A stretch of DNA of 64,000 nucleotides from Chryseobacterium sp. MYb264 (GCF_035974275.1 NZ_CP142422.1:3348001-3412000), one strand, 5' to 3'; shown: positions 45,534 to 54,185, counted from the first letter of the stretch. Numbers and translations are program-made. The notes: generated by a model from the sequence alone, not told the origin.

Positions 45534-46421
45534 ATGGCGAAAAAATTATTTATAAAGGTACAAGATATTGAAATAGGAATAAAGAATATTGATAATCAAG
45601 ATTATATTTGTCTTACTGACATTGCAAAAGGACAGGAAGGAGATGATCATATAAGGAATTGGATGCGAAATCGTAATACTCTTGAATATCTTGGAGTTTG
45701 GGAAGGTTTACATAATCCAGATTTTAAAGGTGTCGAATTCGACACCTTTAGGAAACAGTCTGGTTTAAACAGCTTTAACATGACTCCAAAAAAATGGGCT
45801 GATAGTACTGATGCTATTGGAATTATTTCAACCGCTGGAAAATATGGAGGAACCTATGCTCATAAAGATATTGCATTCAACTTCGCCATGTGGATCAGTC
45901 CGGTGTTTCAACTTTATATTATTAAAGAATATCAACGGTTAAAAGAAATTGAAAGTAATGAACATGGATTAGAATGGAATGTAAGACGAATTTTAACAAA
46001 AGCTAATTATACAATACATACAGACGCAGTAAAAAATTATATTATCCCAAAAACAAATTTCTCCAAAGCAAAAGAGTGGCTATTGTACGCCGGAGAAGCA
46101 GATCTACTGAATATCGCATTATTTGGATGTACAGCAAAAGAATGGCAAGAGGCAAACCCCGCCAGAGCATTGCAGGGTGAAAATATTAGAGATATGGCAA
46201 GTATCAATGAATTAGCGATCTTGTCTACAATAGAAAGCTTAAATGCAGCATTAATTAAAAATGGATTGGATAGAAAATCAAGGTTTCAAGTTTTACTTGA
46301 AACAGTTAAAGATCAAAAAGCTACGTTAGATAAAATCGACGTACTGAAATCTATCAAAAAAATATCCGAAACGACCTTTCTAGATTATAAAAAAAATAAA
46401 AACAATAATGATGAGAAGTAA
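45534..46421 (+). CDS. KilA-N domain protein
   Basis: 295 residues, cytoplasmic. The KilA-N domain (about residues 1-145) is visible from I-C-L-T-D-I-A-K-G, I-R-N-W-M-R-N-R-N-T-L-E-Y-L-G-V-W-E to G-K-Y-G-G-T-Y-A-H-K-D-I-A-F-N-F-A-M-W-I-S-P. KilA-N is a DNA-binding module common in phages and large viruses. The C-terminal half is helical with no domain recognised. It is AT-richer and more Asn/Lys-rich than its neighbours, with no other phage genes nearby, so lateral entry as a single cargo gene is plausible. Confidence 0.88.
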   Translation: MAKKLFIKVQDIEIGIKNIDNQDYICLTDIAKGQEGDDHIRNWMRNRNTLEYLGVWEGLHNPDFKGVEFDTFRKQSGLNSFNMTPKKWADSTDAIGIISTAGKYGGTYAHKDIAFNFAMWISPVFQLYIIKEYQRLKEIESNEHGLEWNVRRILTKANYTIHTDAVKNYIIPKTNFSKAKEWLLYAGEADLLNIALFGCTAKEWQEANPARALQGENIRDMASINELAILSTIESLNAALIKNGLDRKSRFQVLLETVKDQKATLDKIDVLKSIKKISETTFLDYKKNKNNNDEK

Positions 46422-46492
46422 TTGAAGTCTCCGAATACACCTTCGCGATTTTATATACAACTCATTATAAAAATTAAACAAGCAAACCGATT

Positions 46493-46885
46493 ATGATTAC
46501 AGATAAAGAATTTACATTAAGATTAATACGTCAGTTAACTCAAGCGTTAGAAAAGCTGATTTTAGATAAACCTGAAGAAAGTTTAATGCAGAAAGAATTG
46601 GACTTCGAAACATTAATGAAAGACATTTTCAAATTTGATTTTACAACGCTTGCATCGAAATCAAAAGAAGAAATTATTGAAATCGTGAACGAAAGACAGG
46701 AAAGAGACCACAAAGATTATTACGAAATGCTGGGTAACCTTTTCTATTTTAATGGTAAAACTAGTCAGAATAATGAATTTTTAGGCAAAGCAAAAACATT
46801 CTACGAACTATATCTTCAGACCAGCGGAATATTTGCTCTTCCCGTTATCAACAGAATCAACGAAATAAAAAAAGCACTTGAATAA
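46493..46885 (+). CDS. Small helical protein, DUF6483-like, unknown function
   Basis: 130 residues, predicted all-helical. It starts I-T-D-K-E-F-T-L-R-L-I-R-Q-L-T-Q-A-L-E-K-L-I, a pattern reminiscent of DUF6483 (an uncertain assignment), and ends with a TPR-like A-K-T-F-Y-E-L-Y-L-Q-T-S-G. No signal peptide or membrane segment. It follows the KilA-N gene by 71 bp on the same strand and shares a bidirectional terminator with tonB. Partnership with KilA-N is possible but only positional. Confidence 0.7.
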   Translation: MITDKEFTLRLIRQLTQALEKLILDKPEESLMQKELDFETLMKDIFKFDFTTLASKSKEEIIEIVNERQERDHKDYYEMLGNLFYFNGKTSQNNEFLGKAKTFYELYLQTSGIFALPVINRINEIKKALE

Positions 46886-46894
46886 AGTGCTTTT
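46870..46894. terminator. Bidirectional terminator
   Basis: AAAAGCACTT (46870-46879) / AAGTGCTTTT (46885-46894), perfect 10-bp stem with a 5-nt loop, overlapping the end of the 46493 gene and facing the tonB end. Confidence 0.88.
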
Positions 46895-46900
46895 GTATTT

Positions 46901-47788
46901 TTAGAAAGTAATTTTATAAGATCCGGTGGAAGAAACATTGGCTTTTTCAGCTTTTACATATTTCTTAACCCAAGCCACCGCGTTTGATGAGATACAAGGA
47001 TCTGAAGTTCCACTAAGTCTTCTTGCAGAAACTACATTTCCGGCTTTATCTACGGTGTAGGCAACGGTAATTGTTCCGCTTGCCGTACAGCTGTTTGATG
47101 GTTGCGCTCCGCCTCTTCCCATTGTTCCGGGAATAAAGCCAACCAATTTTCTGTCGATTCCGACTTTACTGTCTCCGTTTCCGTCGCCTCCTAAAGGATC
47201 TCCTGCATTTCCTACTCCCGTTCCGTCACCTTGACTTCCCGCTTTCGTTCCTCTTCCTTTAATTAAATTTCCAATGGCTGCATTTCCCTTTCCGTCTCCG
47301 CTTCCGGTTTTAGAATTGGCAGTTGTAGCACCAGATTTTTTAGTATTCTTAGATGCTGATGTGCTTGTTGATGCTTTATCAGCTTTTTTAGATTCTTCTT
47401 TTTTAGATACGGAAACTTTAGAATTATTTCCCGTTAGTACTTTATCTGTCGGTTCAGATTTTTTTGCAACAGGTTCTGGTTTAGGTTCCGGCTTAATGAC
47501 GGTTTTTGTTTCTGGAACAGGCGTTTCAATGGGTTCCGGAGTTACTTCTTCCGTCGCCGCAGCTAAACTTCCTTCCTGTTCGGCAGGCTCTTCAATTCCG
47601 TTACCATTTCTGTTGTCTCCGAAATTCACAAGCATAGTATTCACCACTTCGGGTTGCTTCTCTATTTCGGGTTTTAATTTATATAAAAAAACAAACAACA
47701 GGATGGCAGACCAAACCAGGATGGAAAGCAATGCACTTTTTACCCGATCTCTATTTTCCTCGTCTTTGTTTACAATATGGCTTCTCAT
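46901..47788 (-). CDS. tonB: Energy transducer TonB
   Basis: 295 residues from the ATG at 47788. Short basic N-terminus, one transmembrane helix (about 17-38, S-I-L-V-W-S-A-I-L-L-F-V-F-L-Y), a Pro/Glu/Lys-rich spacer (about 70-130), a Ser/Lys/Gly-rich segment, and a C-terminal TonB domain ending in A-Y-T-V-D-K-A-G-N-V-V and Y-K-I-T-F. It couples the ExbBD proton motor to outer-membrane receptors. The C-terminal domain carries two Cys that could form a disulfide. Last gene of exbB-exbD-tonB. Confidence 0.9.
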   Translation of the reverse strand: MRSHIVNKDEENRDRVKSALLSILVWSAILLFVFLYKLKPEIEKQPEVVNTMLVNFGDNRNGNGIEEPAEQEGSLAAATEEVTPEPIETPVPETKTVIKPEPKPEPVAKKSEPTDKVLTGNNSKVSVSKKEESKKADKASTSTSASKNTKKSGATTANSKTGSGDGKGNAAIGNLIKGRGTKAGSQGDGTGVGNAGDPLGGDGNGDSKVGIDRKLVGFIPGTMGRGGAQPSNSCTASGTITVAYTVDKAGNVVSARRLSGTSDPCISSNAVAWVKKYVKAEKANVSSTGSYKITF

Positions 47789-47822
47789 CTTGAAATGATC
47801 CTTACCGGAAATTCCGGTTGTA

Positions 47823-48221
47823 TTATTTATCTTTAACCGTTGCAATGGCGATATTAAATTTATTTTTTTCAGCAATTTCCATTACAAATACCACGTCTTT
47901 GTGCATCGTATTTTCATCTGCACGAATGGTAAAAGATTTGTTGGTCTGGTTGGCCAATTTACTTACCACCGTGGGTTCCAACTGATCTCTTGACACCGGA
48001 TTATCATCTACAAAATAAGATCCGTCCGGCTTCACGCTTACCACCAAAGGATTAGGAACATTATCTGCCGCCGTATCTGCTTTTGGTAGTTTCACATCTA
48101 TGGCACTCTGATTGGCCGCTGTAGATGTAATCATAAAGAATATCAGCATCAGCAAGATAACGTCTGTCATCGCTGCTAAACTGAATTCTGGATTCGCTTT
48201 ATTTCTTCTCTGAATTTTCAT
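47823..48221 (-). CDS. exbD: Biopolymer transporter ExbD
   Basis: 132 residues. One N-terminal transmembrane helix (about 15-35) with the proton-pathway Asp in A-A-M-T-D-V-I-L-L-M-L-I-F-F-M, followed by a periplasmic domain with the D-x-x-V typical elements (I-R-A-D-E-N-T-M-H-K-D-V-V). Forms the proton-conducting core with ExbB. Lies 60 bp after exbB and 34 bp before tonB, all minus strand. Confidence 0.94.
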   Translation of the reverse strand: MKIQRRNKANPEFSLAAMTDVILLMLIFFMITSTAANQSAIDVKLPKADTAADNVPNPLVVSVKPDGSYFVDDNPVSRDQLEPTVVSKLANQTNKSFTIRADENTMHKDVVFVMEIAEKNKFNIAIATVKDK

Positions 48222-48281
48222 CTGTTTTACTTTTATTGTTTTTAAATGGTCAGATGGAACCTTTCGGTTTCATAAGAAAAA

Positions 48282-48986
48282 TTATAAAGGTTTATTGATA
48301 AGATCTAAAAATTCTCCAGACATATTTTGTGCCTTTAATACAAATTTATCAATTCTCGTTAATAAAATATTGTAGAAAAAGTTAGCCGGAATAGCCACTG
48401 CAAGACCCACCGCCGTTTGTCCTAAAGCCGTGTAAATACCTTCAGACAAAGTTTTTGGAGAGAAAGATCCTGTGGCATGGGATAGATTAAAGAACGCAAT
48501 AATCATCCCGATTACCGTTCCCAATAGTCCCAACATTGGAGCGATACTTGGTACCACTGCCAAAAGATTCAGGTTTTTCTCCATATTGGCAACCTCCACC
48601 TGAGCCTGAGATTCCATTGCGCTTACAATATCTGAAACAGGACGCCCCAGTCTTGAAATTCCCTTTTCTAAAATCCTTCCTTCCGGAGAATTCTGTCTTT
48701 TGCAATAATCTGCTGCCGATTCTATTTTGCCTTCTTTAATGAAATCTTCAATATTATCCATAAAATTGGAATCTGTTTTCGAGGTTAATCTTTTAATAAA
48801 GAAAAAACGTTCAAAAAACAGATATACGGAAAATATACCCAATGCGATCACGGTAACCATCACTATTTTAGCGAAAGCCCCACCGTGGAACATGATCTTC
48901 CAAAATGAAAATTCTAAATCTTCTGCAGCCACTGCAGGTGTAGCAACTTGTGCAAACAACATCGTAGTAAGTTCCGTTAACAGCAT
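48282..48986 (-). CDS. exbB: MotA/TolQ/ExbB proton channel protein
   Basis: 234 residues. Three transmembrane helices (about 36-58, 135-160, 175-200). The family block is V-P-S-I-A-P-M-L-G-L-L-G-T-V-I-G-M-I-I-A-F near 145 and L-S-E-G-I-Y-T-A-L-G-Q-T-A-V-G-L-A-V-A-I-P near 180. It forms the pentamer around ExbD. The first ~20 residues (ending V-A-T-P-A-V-A-A) extend beyond the E. coli-type start and look signal-like. First gene of the Ton operon. A -7 box TATTTTTG (49024-49017) precedes it. Confidence 0.94.
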   Translation of the reverse strand: MLLTELTTMLFAQVATPAVAAEDLEFSFWKIMFHGGAFAKIVMVTVIALGIFSVYLFFERFFFIKRLTSKTDSNFMDNIEDFIKEGKIESAADYCKRQNSPEGRILEKGISRLGRPVSDIVSAMESQAQVEVANMEKNLNLLAVVPSIAPMLGLLGTVIGMIIAFFNLSHATGSFSPKTLSEGIYTALGQTAVGLAVAIPANFFYNILLTRIDKFVLKAQNMSGEFLDLINKPL

Positions 48987-49168
48987 TAATGTGTATTTTT
49001 ATAAAAGTTTTAACGACAAAAATAATGGAATATTATTAATTCGTGTCTTAAAAATAGCTTAAAAACAACTTAAAAAATTGTTATTACTCAAAAATAGCAA
49101 ATTTCTCTCCAAAACAGGTTTGAAAAGAAATCTGATCTATAAAAAAATAGGGAGGATGAAAATTAGAA

Positions 49169-49630
49169 TTAATCTTCGTCTACCTCAATATCATCTTGCT
49201 TAAATTCGCATTTTAATCTGAAAGGAATCGGCGTATCAGATCCTGTATAGAAATCGTCAATTGTGCCTTTCCAGATCACCTGTAACTCTCCGTCTTCACT
49301 TTTTTCAAACAAAAGCTCATTATCATAGATAAAAGCCTCCTCGTCGTCAAAAAGATCTACCTCGGTGTAGGTATCCTCATCAGAATCGTTGATTGTGATT
49401 GTTTTTCCTTCTATTTCCGCGGAGTCGATAGGAAAATCGAAAACTTCCAGCGAAAGCTGAGGAAAATTGTACTGTAAAGAATCATCATCTACGTGATCCA
49501 AACCGTCATCCGTAGTAATTTCAACCTCTAAAAAATGCTGTTGGTTGCTGTAAACTGCCTTACAATAAGTATTTCTAATATTGTACTTTAGCGTTTCGTC
49601 CGGATGGTAAATTTTTAAAATCCCTTTCAT
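49169..49630 (-). CDS. Acidic conserved protein, unknown function
   Basis: 153 residues, strongly acidic (many Asp/Glu, ending D-D-I-E-V-D-E-D), cytoplasmic, no signal peptide. Predicted beta-rich with motifs L-K-I-Y-H-P and L-D-H-V-D-D-D-S-L-Q-Y-N-F-P. I do not recognise a family. It stands alone between exbB and the DUF885 gene, with a possible -7 box TATCTTTG at 49686-49679. The long, evenly used frame and absence of alternatives on the other strand support a real gene. Confidence 0.75.
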   Translation of the reverse strand: MKGILKIYHPDETLKYNIRNTYCKAVYSNQQHFLEVEITTDDGLDHVDDDSLQYNFPQLSLEVFDFPIDSAEIEGKTITINDSDEDTYTEVDLFDDEEAFIYDNELLFEKSEDGELQVIWKGTIDDFYTGSDTPIPFRLKCEFKQDDIEVDED

Positions 49631-49773
49631 TATTTCTTAAAAAAGAACTGTAATAGTATGATTGTTAAACGTTAGCAACAAAGATAAAAAATAGATTGAA
49701 CGTGAAAAATATTTTGAAAAGTATTTTTAAAAAATCCGCTTTAATTATTAATTCGGCATATTCCAATAATACT

Positions 49774-49781
49774 TACTTTTG
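49774..49781 (+). promoter_or_regulatory. -7 element of the DUF885 gene
   Basis: TACTTTTG, exact TAnnTTTG, 21 nt before the ATG at 49803. -33 element not evident. Confidence 0.4.
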
Positions 49782-49802
49782 TTTTCATAAAGATTCTGAA
49801 AA

Positions 49803-51599
49803 ATGAAAAACATTTTATCGAAAAGTATTTTAGGCGTAGGACTTATTATTGGTCTTGCTTCCTGCAAAAAGTCGGATTCGCCGCTCACGAAAGTTACGCC
49901 ATCCAATCTCGATTCTATTGCGTCCAATTATTATGAGCAATATCTTAAATTATATCCTTTGGAAGCCACTTCACAAGGTGATTTGAGGTATAACGACCAA
50001 TTGCCCATCAATATCGATAAAGATTTTATTTCCGGAGAAGTAGCCTTTTATAATTCTGTTCAGAAACAGCTGGATAATGTAGATTATAAAAGTCTTTCAG
50101 ATGAAGATAAAGTGGTATACGATGTGCTGGATTTTACCCTAAAAGATAAAATTGAAGCTTACGCCTATCACCCGGAATATATCCCTTTCACACAGTTTGG
50201 AGGCCTTCCTCTGAATTTCCCTCTGTACGGAAGCGGAGAAGGTAGTCAGCCCTTTAAAACAGAAAAAGATTATAACGACTGGCTTCAAAGAATGGATAAA
50301 TTTCCGGACTGGATGAATGCGGCTCAGGATAATTTCCGTGAAGGAATTACCAATAAAATGGTTTTACCTAAAAAACTGGTTATCAAAATGATTCCTCAGA
50401 TGAGAGCGGAAGAAATTGTTTCTACCGATCCTGATAAAAATATTTTTTACGGACCAATTAAAAAGTTTCCGAAGAATTTTACTCAAGCTCAGAAAGATAA
50501 ATTCTCAGCGCTTTACAAAGACGCCATCACTAAAAAAATCATCCCGGCTTACACTAAAATGGGTGATTTTTTAGAAAAGGAATATTTACCGAAAGGTCGT
50601 GATACCGATGGATACAACAGCCTTCCAAACGGAAAGGAAATCTATCAGTTTTATGCAAAAAGCTGGACGACCACCAATATTTCCACAGATGAGATCAATA
50701 AAATCGGACTTCAGCAAGTGGCAATGCTTCGTGCGGAAATGGAAAAAGTAAAACAACAGGTTGGTTTTACCGGAACGTTGGAAGAATTCATCAATTTCGT
50801 AAAAACGGATGAAAAAGCGATGCCTTATAAGACTTCAAAGGAAGTTTTAGCAGCATTTAATGGTGTTTTAACGAAGATTACTCCAAAGTTGAAAACCATG
50901 TTCAGTGTAACTCCGAAAACGAAATTTGAGATCAGACAAACGGAAAAATTCAGAGAAGCTAGTGCGAGTGCCGAATATATTCAGGGAACTCCAGATGGCA
51001 AAAGACCTGGGATTTTCTATGTTCCGCTTCCTGATCCCTCGAAATTCAATGTCACTTCAGGGATGGAATCTCTTTTCCTTCACGAGGCAATTCCGGGGCA
51101 TCATTATCAGGTTTCTTTGCAACAGGAAAATACAAAACTTCCTAAGTTTATGAGATTCGGTTGGTTTGGAGCGTATGGCGAAGGTTGGGCGCATTATTGT
51201 GAAACTTTAGGTCCGGAATTCGGCTTATACACAGATCCTTATCAGAAAATGGGGTATCTGAGCGATCAGATGTTGAGAGCCGTAAGATTGGTTGTAGACA
51301 CCGGAATTCATTCAGGAAAAATGTCTAGAGAAGAGGCTATTAAATATTTTTTAAGCAATATTTCTTATGATGAAGCGGGAGCAACTGCCGAAGTGGAAAG
51401 GTATATGGCGATGCCGGGACAGGCTTTAGGCTACAAAATCGGTTCGTTAAGAATTCGTGAGCTGAGAGAGAAATATCAAAAACAATTGGGTGCAAAATTC
51501 AATTTGGCAAGTTTTCACGATGAAGTGTTGAGCCAAGGATGCCTTCCTTTGGATGTTTTGAACAGAAAAATGGAACTTTGGGCTAAAAAACAGAAGTAA
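49803..51599 (+). CDS. DUF885 family metallopeptidase-like lipoprotein
   Basis: 598 residues. Lipoprotein signal with lipobox Leu-Ala-Ser-Cys at about 18-21. The DUF885 domain fills the rest. The zinc-binding-like motif is F-L-H-E-A-I-P-G-H-H (HExxxGHH) at about 423-432, followed by G-E-G-W-A-H-Y-C-E and the A-M-P-G-Q-A-L-G-Y end region. DUF885 proteins are predicted gluzincin-related peptidases; the substrate is unknown. Anchored in the envelope. Terminator at 51611. Confidence 0.92.
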   Translation: MKNILSKSILGVGLIIGLASCKKSDSPLTKVTPSNLDSIASNYYEQYLKLYPLEATSQGDLRYNDQLPINIDKDFISGEVAFYNSVQKQLDNVDYKSLSDEDKVVYDVLDFTLKDKIEAYAYHPEYIPFTQFGGLPLNFPLYGSGEGSQPFKTEKDYNDWLQRMDKFPDWMNAAQDNFREGITNKMVLPKKLVIKMIPQMRAEEIVSTDPDKNIFYGPIKKFPKNFTQAQKDKFSALYKDAITKKIIPAYTKMGDFLEKEYLPKGRDTDGYNSLPNGKEIYQFYAKSWTTTNISTDEINKIGLQQVAMLRAEMEKVKQQVGFTGTLEEFINFVKTDEKAMPYKTSKEVLAAFNGVLTKITPKLKTMFSVTPKTKFEIRQTEKFREASASAEYIQGTPDGKRPGIFYVPLPDPSKFNVTSGMESLFLHEAIPGHHYQVSLQQENTKLPKFMRFGWFGAYGEGWAHYCETLGPEFGLYTDPYQKMGYLSDQMLRAVRLVVDTGIHSGKMSREEAIKYFLSNISYDEAGATAEVERYMAMPGQALGYKIGSLRIRELREKYQKQLGAKFNLASFHDEVLSQGCLPLDVLNRKMELWAKKQK

Positions 51600-51610
51600 T
51601 TTTAAATAAA

Positions 51611-51644
51611 ATAAAGGTCACAAATTAATTTTTGTGACTTTTTA
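51611..51644 (+). terminator. Terminator after the DUF885 gene
   Basis: GTCACAAA (51617-51624) / TTTGTGAC (51631-51638), with flanking A/T pairing and a T6 tract. Confidence 0.88.
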
Positions 51645-51675
51645 CTTTAGATTTATACTTAAAATTTAATTAAAA

Positions 51676-52122
51676 ATGATCACAGCAAGTCTACAATCTC
51701 TTTTCACGAGAGATTTAACTCAATTAAAAAAAGAAATTCAAGCCTATACCAACGAAGACGCTATCTGGAAAATAGATAAAAACATCTTGAATTCTGGTGG
51801 GAATTTATGTCTTCATCTGGTAGGAAATATCAATCATTTTATTGGTGCATACCTTGGAAACTCCGGTTATATACGAGATCGTGAGCTTGAATTTTCGTTA
51901 AAGAATATTCCGCGTGAAGAATTGATATCGCAAGTGGAAAAAACAATAGAAGTGGTAAATTCTTCCCTGGAAAAATTATCTGCTGAAGATCTTGAAAAAG
52001 AATATCCGCTGGAAGCTTTAGGTTACAAAATGACAACCGGATACTTTTTGATCCATCTTTTTGGACATTTAGGCTATCATTTAGGGCAAATCAATTACCA
52101 TAGAAGACTGTTGGATATTTAA
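51676..52122 (+). CDS. DinB-like four-helix bundle protein
   Basis: 148 residues. DinB/DUF1572-type fold: metal-ligand-like histidines occur in L-C-L-H-L-V-G-N-I-N-H-F (about residues 44-55) and in L-F-G-H-L-G-Y-H-L-G-Q-I-N-Y-H-R-R (about 127-143), the typical C-terminal H-x3-H pattern. Relatives include bacillithiol-S-transferases and metal-dependent hydrolases; no specific reaction can be given. Convergent with the GLPGLI gene through a shared terminator. Confidence 0.86.
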   Translation: MITASLQSLFTRDLTQLKKEIQAYTNEDAIWKIDKNILNSGGNLCLHLVGNINHFIGAYLGNSGYIRDRELEFSLKNIPREELISQVEKTIEVVNSSLEKLSAEDLEKEYPLEALGYKMTTGYFLIHLFGHLGYHLGQINYHRRLLDI

Positions 52123-52127
52123 AAGAA

Positions 52128-52154
52128 AAAACAACCTTTAATCAGGTTGTTTTT
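52128..52154. terminator. Bidirectional terminator
   Basis: AACAACCT (52130-52137) / AGGTTGTT (52144-52151), perfect 8-bp stem extended by A/T pairs, T tracts on both sides, between convergent genes. Confidence 0.88.
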
Positions 52155-52157
52155 ATT

Positions 52158-52940
52158 TTATTTTTCAATGGAATTATCATTTTTCTGAAAATACTTTTTA
52201 TAATCATCTGCCTGCTGACGCATTTTCATCATTACTTTTGAATCTTTATCAATATTCATCATTGCCTGCATAAATATCGGCATCGGATCTTGCATGATCA
52301 TTTTTTTATTTTTAAGATAAGCTTCTTTGGAAACCTGCTGTTCGCCATCCATTGAGCCTTTAAGAGACAAATCTGCGTTAGGTATTTTCTTACTTCCAAG
52401 TAGCTTCCAATGATATTCGTCGGCAGAATCTTTAATATCAACAATCAATCCCGGAAGTCCCATAAAAACATACGGCCCATCCCATTGTGGAATATCTGGT
52501 ACAAACCATGCGACCCAGGTTCTTCCGCCATAATTCACTTCGGCTTTTTGAGTTTGATATTGCTCAAAACTTCCTTTTTCCTGAGAGATTTTCCACGGAA
52601 ACTCTACATTTTCCTTATAAGCAAGAATTCCAATAAAAAGATCATCCTTGAAAGAAACCGATTTATTCTTAATGTCTTTTAAAATCCTGAAATTCATCGT
52701 TCCGTAAGGCGTAATCGATTGTGTAAGCTCAGGATTAACCAAAAACAGAGAATCGGACTCTACTTTTTCTTTTCGCACAAAAACCGAAGTATTATCCTTT
52801 GTATCGAGATAAAAAATATCTTTCTTTAATTCAGGAGATTTTGTAGATGGCTTATAATTCAGCTCATAATAAAAACGGTGAATCTGACTTTTACAAATGC
52901 TGAAAACAACGAGAAATAACGAAATAATAATTTTGTTCAT
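52158..52940 (-). CDS. GLPGLI family secreted protein
   Basis: 260 residues. Signal peptide ends about Cys-Lys-Ser-Gln (residue 19). Family blocks: Y-G-T-M-N-F-R-I-L-K-D, N-Y-G-G-R-T-W-V-A-W-F-V-P-D-I-P and M-G-L-P-G-L-I-V-D-I near 165. Organisation matches the other GLPGLI protein at 24933, but identity is limited outside the motifs. A -7 box TATATTTG (52970-52963) lies 22 nt upstream of the start. Role unknown; family is exported and Bacteroidota-specific. Confidence 0.9.
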   Translation of the reverse strand: MNKIIISLFLVVFSICKSQIHRFYYELNYKPSTKSPELKKDIFYLDTKDNTSVFVRKEKVESDSLFLVNPELTQSITPYGTMNFRILKDIKNKSVSFKDDLFIGILAYKENVEFPWKISQEKGSFEQYQTQKAEVNYGGRTWVAWFVPDIPQWDGPYVFMGLPGLIVDIKDSADEYHWKLLGSKKIPNADLSLKGSMDGEQQVSKEAYLKNKKMIMQDPMPIFMQAMMNIDKDSKVMMKMRQQADDYKKYFQKNDNSIEK

Positions 52941-52993
52941 GAATAGGAATTTGATGTTTACTCAAATATATTCCTTTTTGCTGAATTTTAAAA

Positions 52994-53614
52994 TTATTTC
53001 TCAAATAGCATTTTCGTAATAAAATCTTTCTCTCCCTTTCCTCTTGCTGGCGAATACTCTCTTCCGTAAAAGATAATCTGGAGATGAAGTTTATTCCAAA
53101 CCTCTTCTTTCCATATTTTTTTAGCATCTTTTTCTGTTTCCACCACATTTTTACCGGAAGTCAGTTTCCACTGCGTCATCAATCTGTGAATATGCGTATC
53201 GACAGGAAAAGCAGGAAATCCAAAGCCCTGGCTCATTACCACAGAAGCCGTTTTGTGACCAACTCCGGGAAGGGCTTCCAGCTCTTCATAGGTTTGCGGC
53301 ACCACTCCATCATGTCTTTCCAGAAGCAATTCTGCCATTCTTTTTAGATTTTTTGCCTTTGTATTGGCTAATCCGATTTCCTTGATCAGTTCTTTAATCT
53401 GAAACTCTTCCAGTTTTGCCATTCTTTGCGGCGTTCCGGCAACGGCAAAAAGATCAGGCGTTACCTGATTGACCTTTTTATCGGTTGTCTGTGCAGATAA
53501 TGCGACTGCCACCATCAGCGTATAGGGATCGGTATGATCTAATGGAATAGGAACTTCCGGATATAGTTTTTCTAATTCTGACTGAACCAATTCTGCTCTT
53601 TGCTTTTTTGTCAT
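52994..53614 (-). CDS. nth: Endonuclease III, lacking the 4Fe-4S cysteines
   Basis: 206 residues from the ATG at 53614. Bifunctional DNA glycosylase/AP lyase of base excision repair. The helix-hairpin-helix L-P-G-V-G-H-K-T-A-S-V-V contains catalytic Lys121 and V-D-T-H-I-H-R contains catalytic Asp139 (E. coli Lys120, Asp138). In E. coli four Cys near the C-terminus bind a 4Fe-4S cluster; here the matching segment H-L-Q-I-I-F-Y-G-R-E-Y-S-P-A-R-G-K-G-E-K has none, with Ser where the first family Cys is expected. Divergent from bcp, whose promoter overlaps its start. Confidence 0.92.
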   Translation of the reverse strand: MTKKQRAELVQSELEKLYPEVPIPLDHTDPYTLMVAVALSAQTTDKKVNQVTPDLFAVAGTPQRMAKLEEFQIKELIKEIGLANTKAKNLKRMAELLLERHDGVVPQTYEELEALPGVGHKTASVVMSQGFGFPAFPVDTHIHRLMTQWKLTSGKNVVETEKDAKKIWKEEVWNKLHLQIIFYGREYSPARGKGEKDFITKMLFEK

Positions 53615-53630
53615 GTAACCATTAAATTTG
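53599..53630 (+). promoter_or_regulatory. bcp promoter
   Basis: TTTG (53599-53602), 20 nt, TAAATTTG (53623-53630): a full-consensus Bacteroidota promoter. It overlaps the first codons of the divergent nth gene. Confidence 0.75.
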
Positions 53631-53647
53631 AACAAAAATAAATCATT

Positions 53648-54097
53648 ATGTTGAAAGTTGGAGATCAATTACCTGAATTTGAAGGAATCAATCAGGATGG
53701 AAATACAATAGAATCATCAAAATTACTGGGTAAGAAACTGGTTGTTTTCTTTTATCCTCAGGCAAGCACACCGACTTGCACGGTGGAAGCCTGTAATTTA
53801 AGCGACAATTATTCAATGCTGGAAAAAGAAGGATTTCAGTTATTGGGAATAAGCGGTGATTCTGTAAAAAAGCAGAAAAATTTCCATAGCAAATTTGCTT
53901 TTCCTTATGACTTAATTGCTGATGAAAATCGTGATATTATTGAGAAATTCGGAGTTTGGAAAGAGAAAAAAACGTTCGGAAAAACCTATATGGGCATCGT
54001 AAGAACGACTTTTATCTTTGATGAAAACGGAATCTGTACAAGAGTTATCGAAAAAGTGACATCGAAAACAGCGGCAGCGCAAATTTTGGAAGGATAA
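53648..54097 (+). CDS. bcp: Thioredoxin-dependent thiol peroxidase (BCP/PrxQ)
   Basis: 149 residues. Reduces hydroperoxides using thioredoxin. The peroxidatic Cys44 is in Y-P-Q-A-S-T-P-T-C-T-V-E-A-C-N and Cys49 five residues on is the PrxQ resolving Cys. The family normally reads P-K-A/D-x-T-P-G-C-T; Gly is replaced by Thr here, and E-A-C matches. Cytoplasmic. Well-formed promoter just upstream. Confidence 0.93.
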   Translation: MLKVGDQLPEFEGINQDGNTIESSKLLGKKLVVFFYPQASTPTCTVEACNLSDNYSMLEKEGFQLLGISGDSVKKQKNFHSKFAFPYDLIADENRDIIEKFGVWKEKKTFGKTYMGIVRTTFIFDENGICTRVIEKVTSKTAAAQILEG

Positions 54098-54118
54098 TTT
54101 TTTCTTGAAAACTAATTT

Positions 54119-54174
54119 CACAAATATTTTCACGAATAACACTGCTAGCGGTGAAGTTGGTGAAAATATTTGTG
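54119..54174. repeat. 15-bp perfect inverted repeat between convergent genes
   Basis: CACAAATATTTTCAC (54119-54133) and GTGAAAATATTTGTG (54160-54174) enclose a 26-nt loop. It lies between bcp and the convergent GNAT gene. No T tract of terminator type; possibly a dispersed element doubling as mRNA end. Confidence 0.7.
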
Positions 54175-54185
54175 TGATTTGTGAT

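Noticed and set aside
47274..47798. 174-codon plus-strand ORF
   Set aside because: Antisense to the repetitive spacer of tonB; low-complexity Ser/Val/Pro composition comes from the sense codons.
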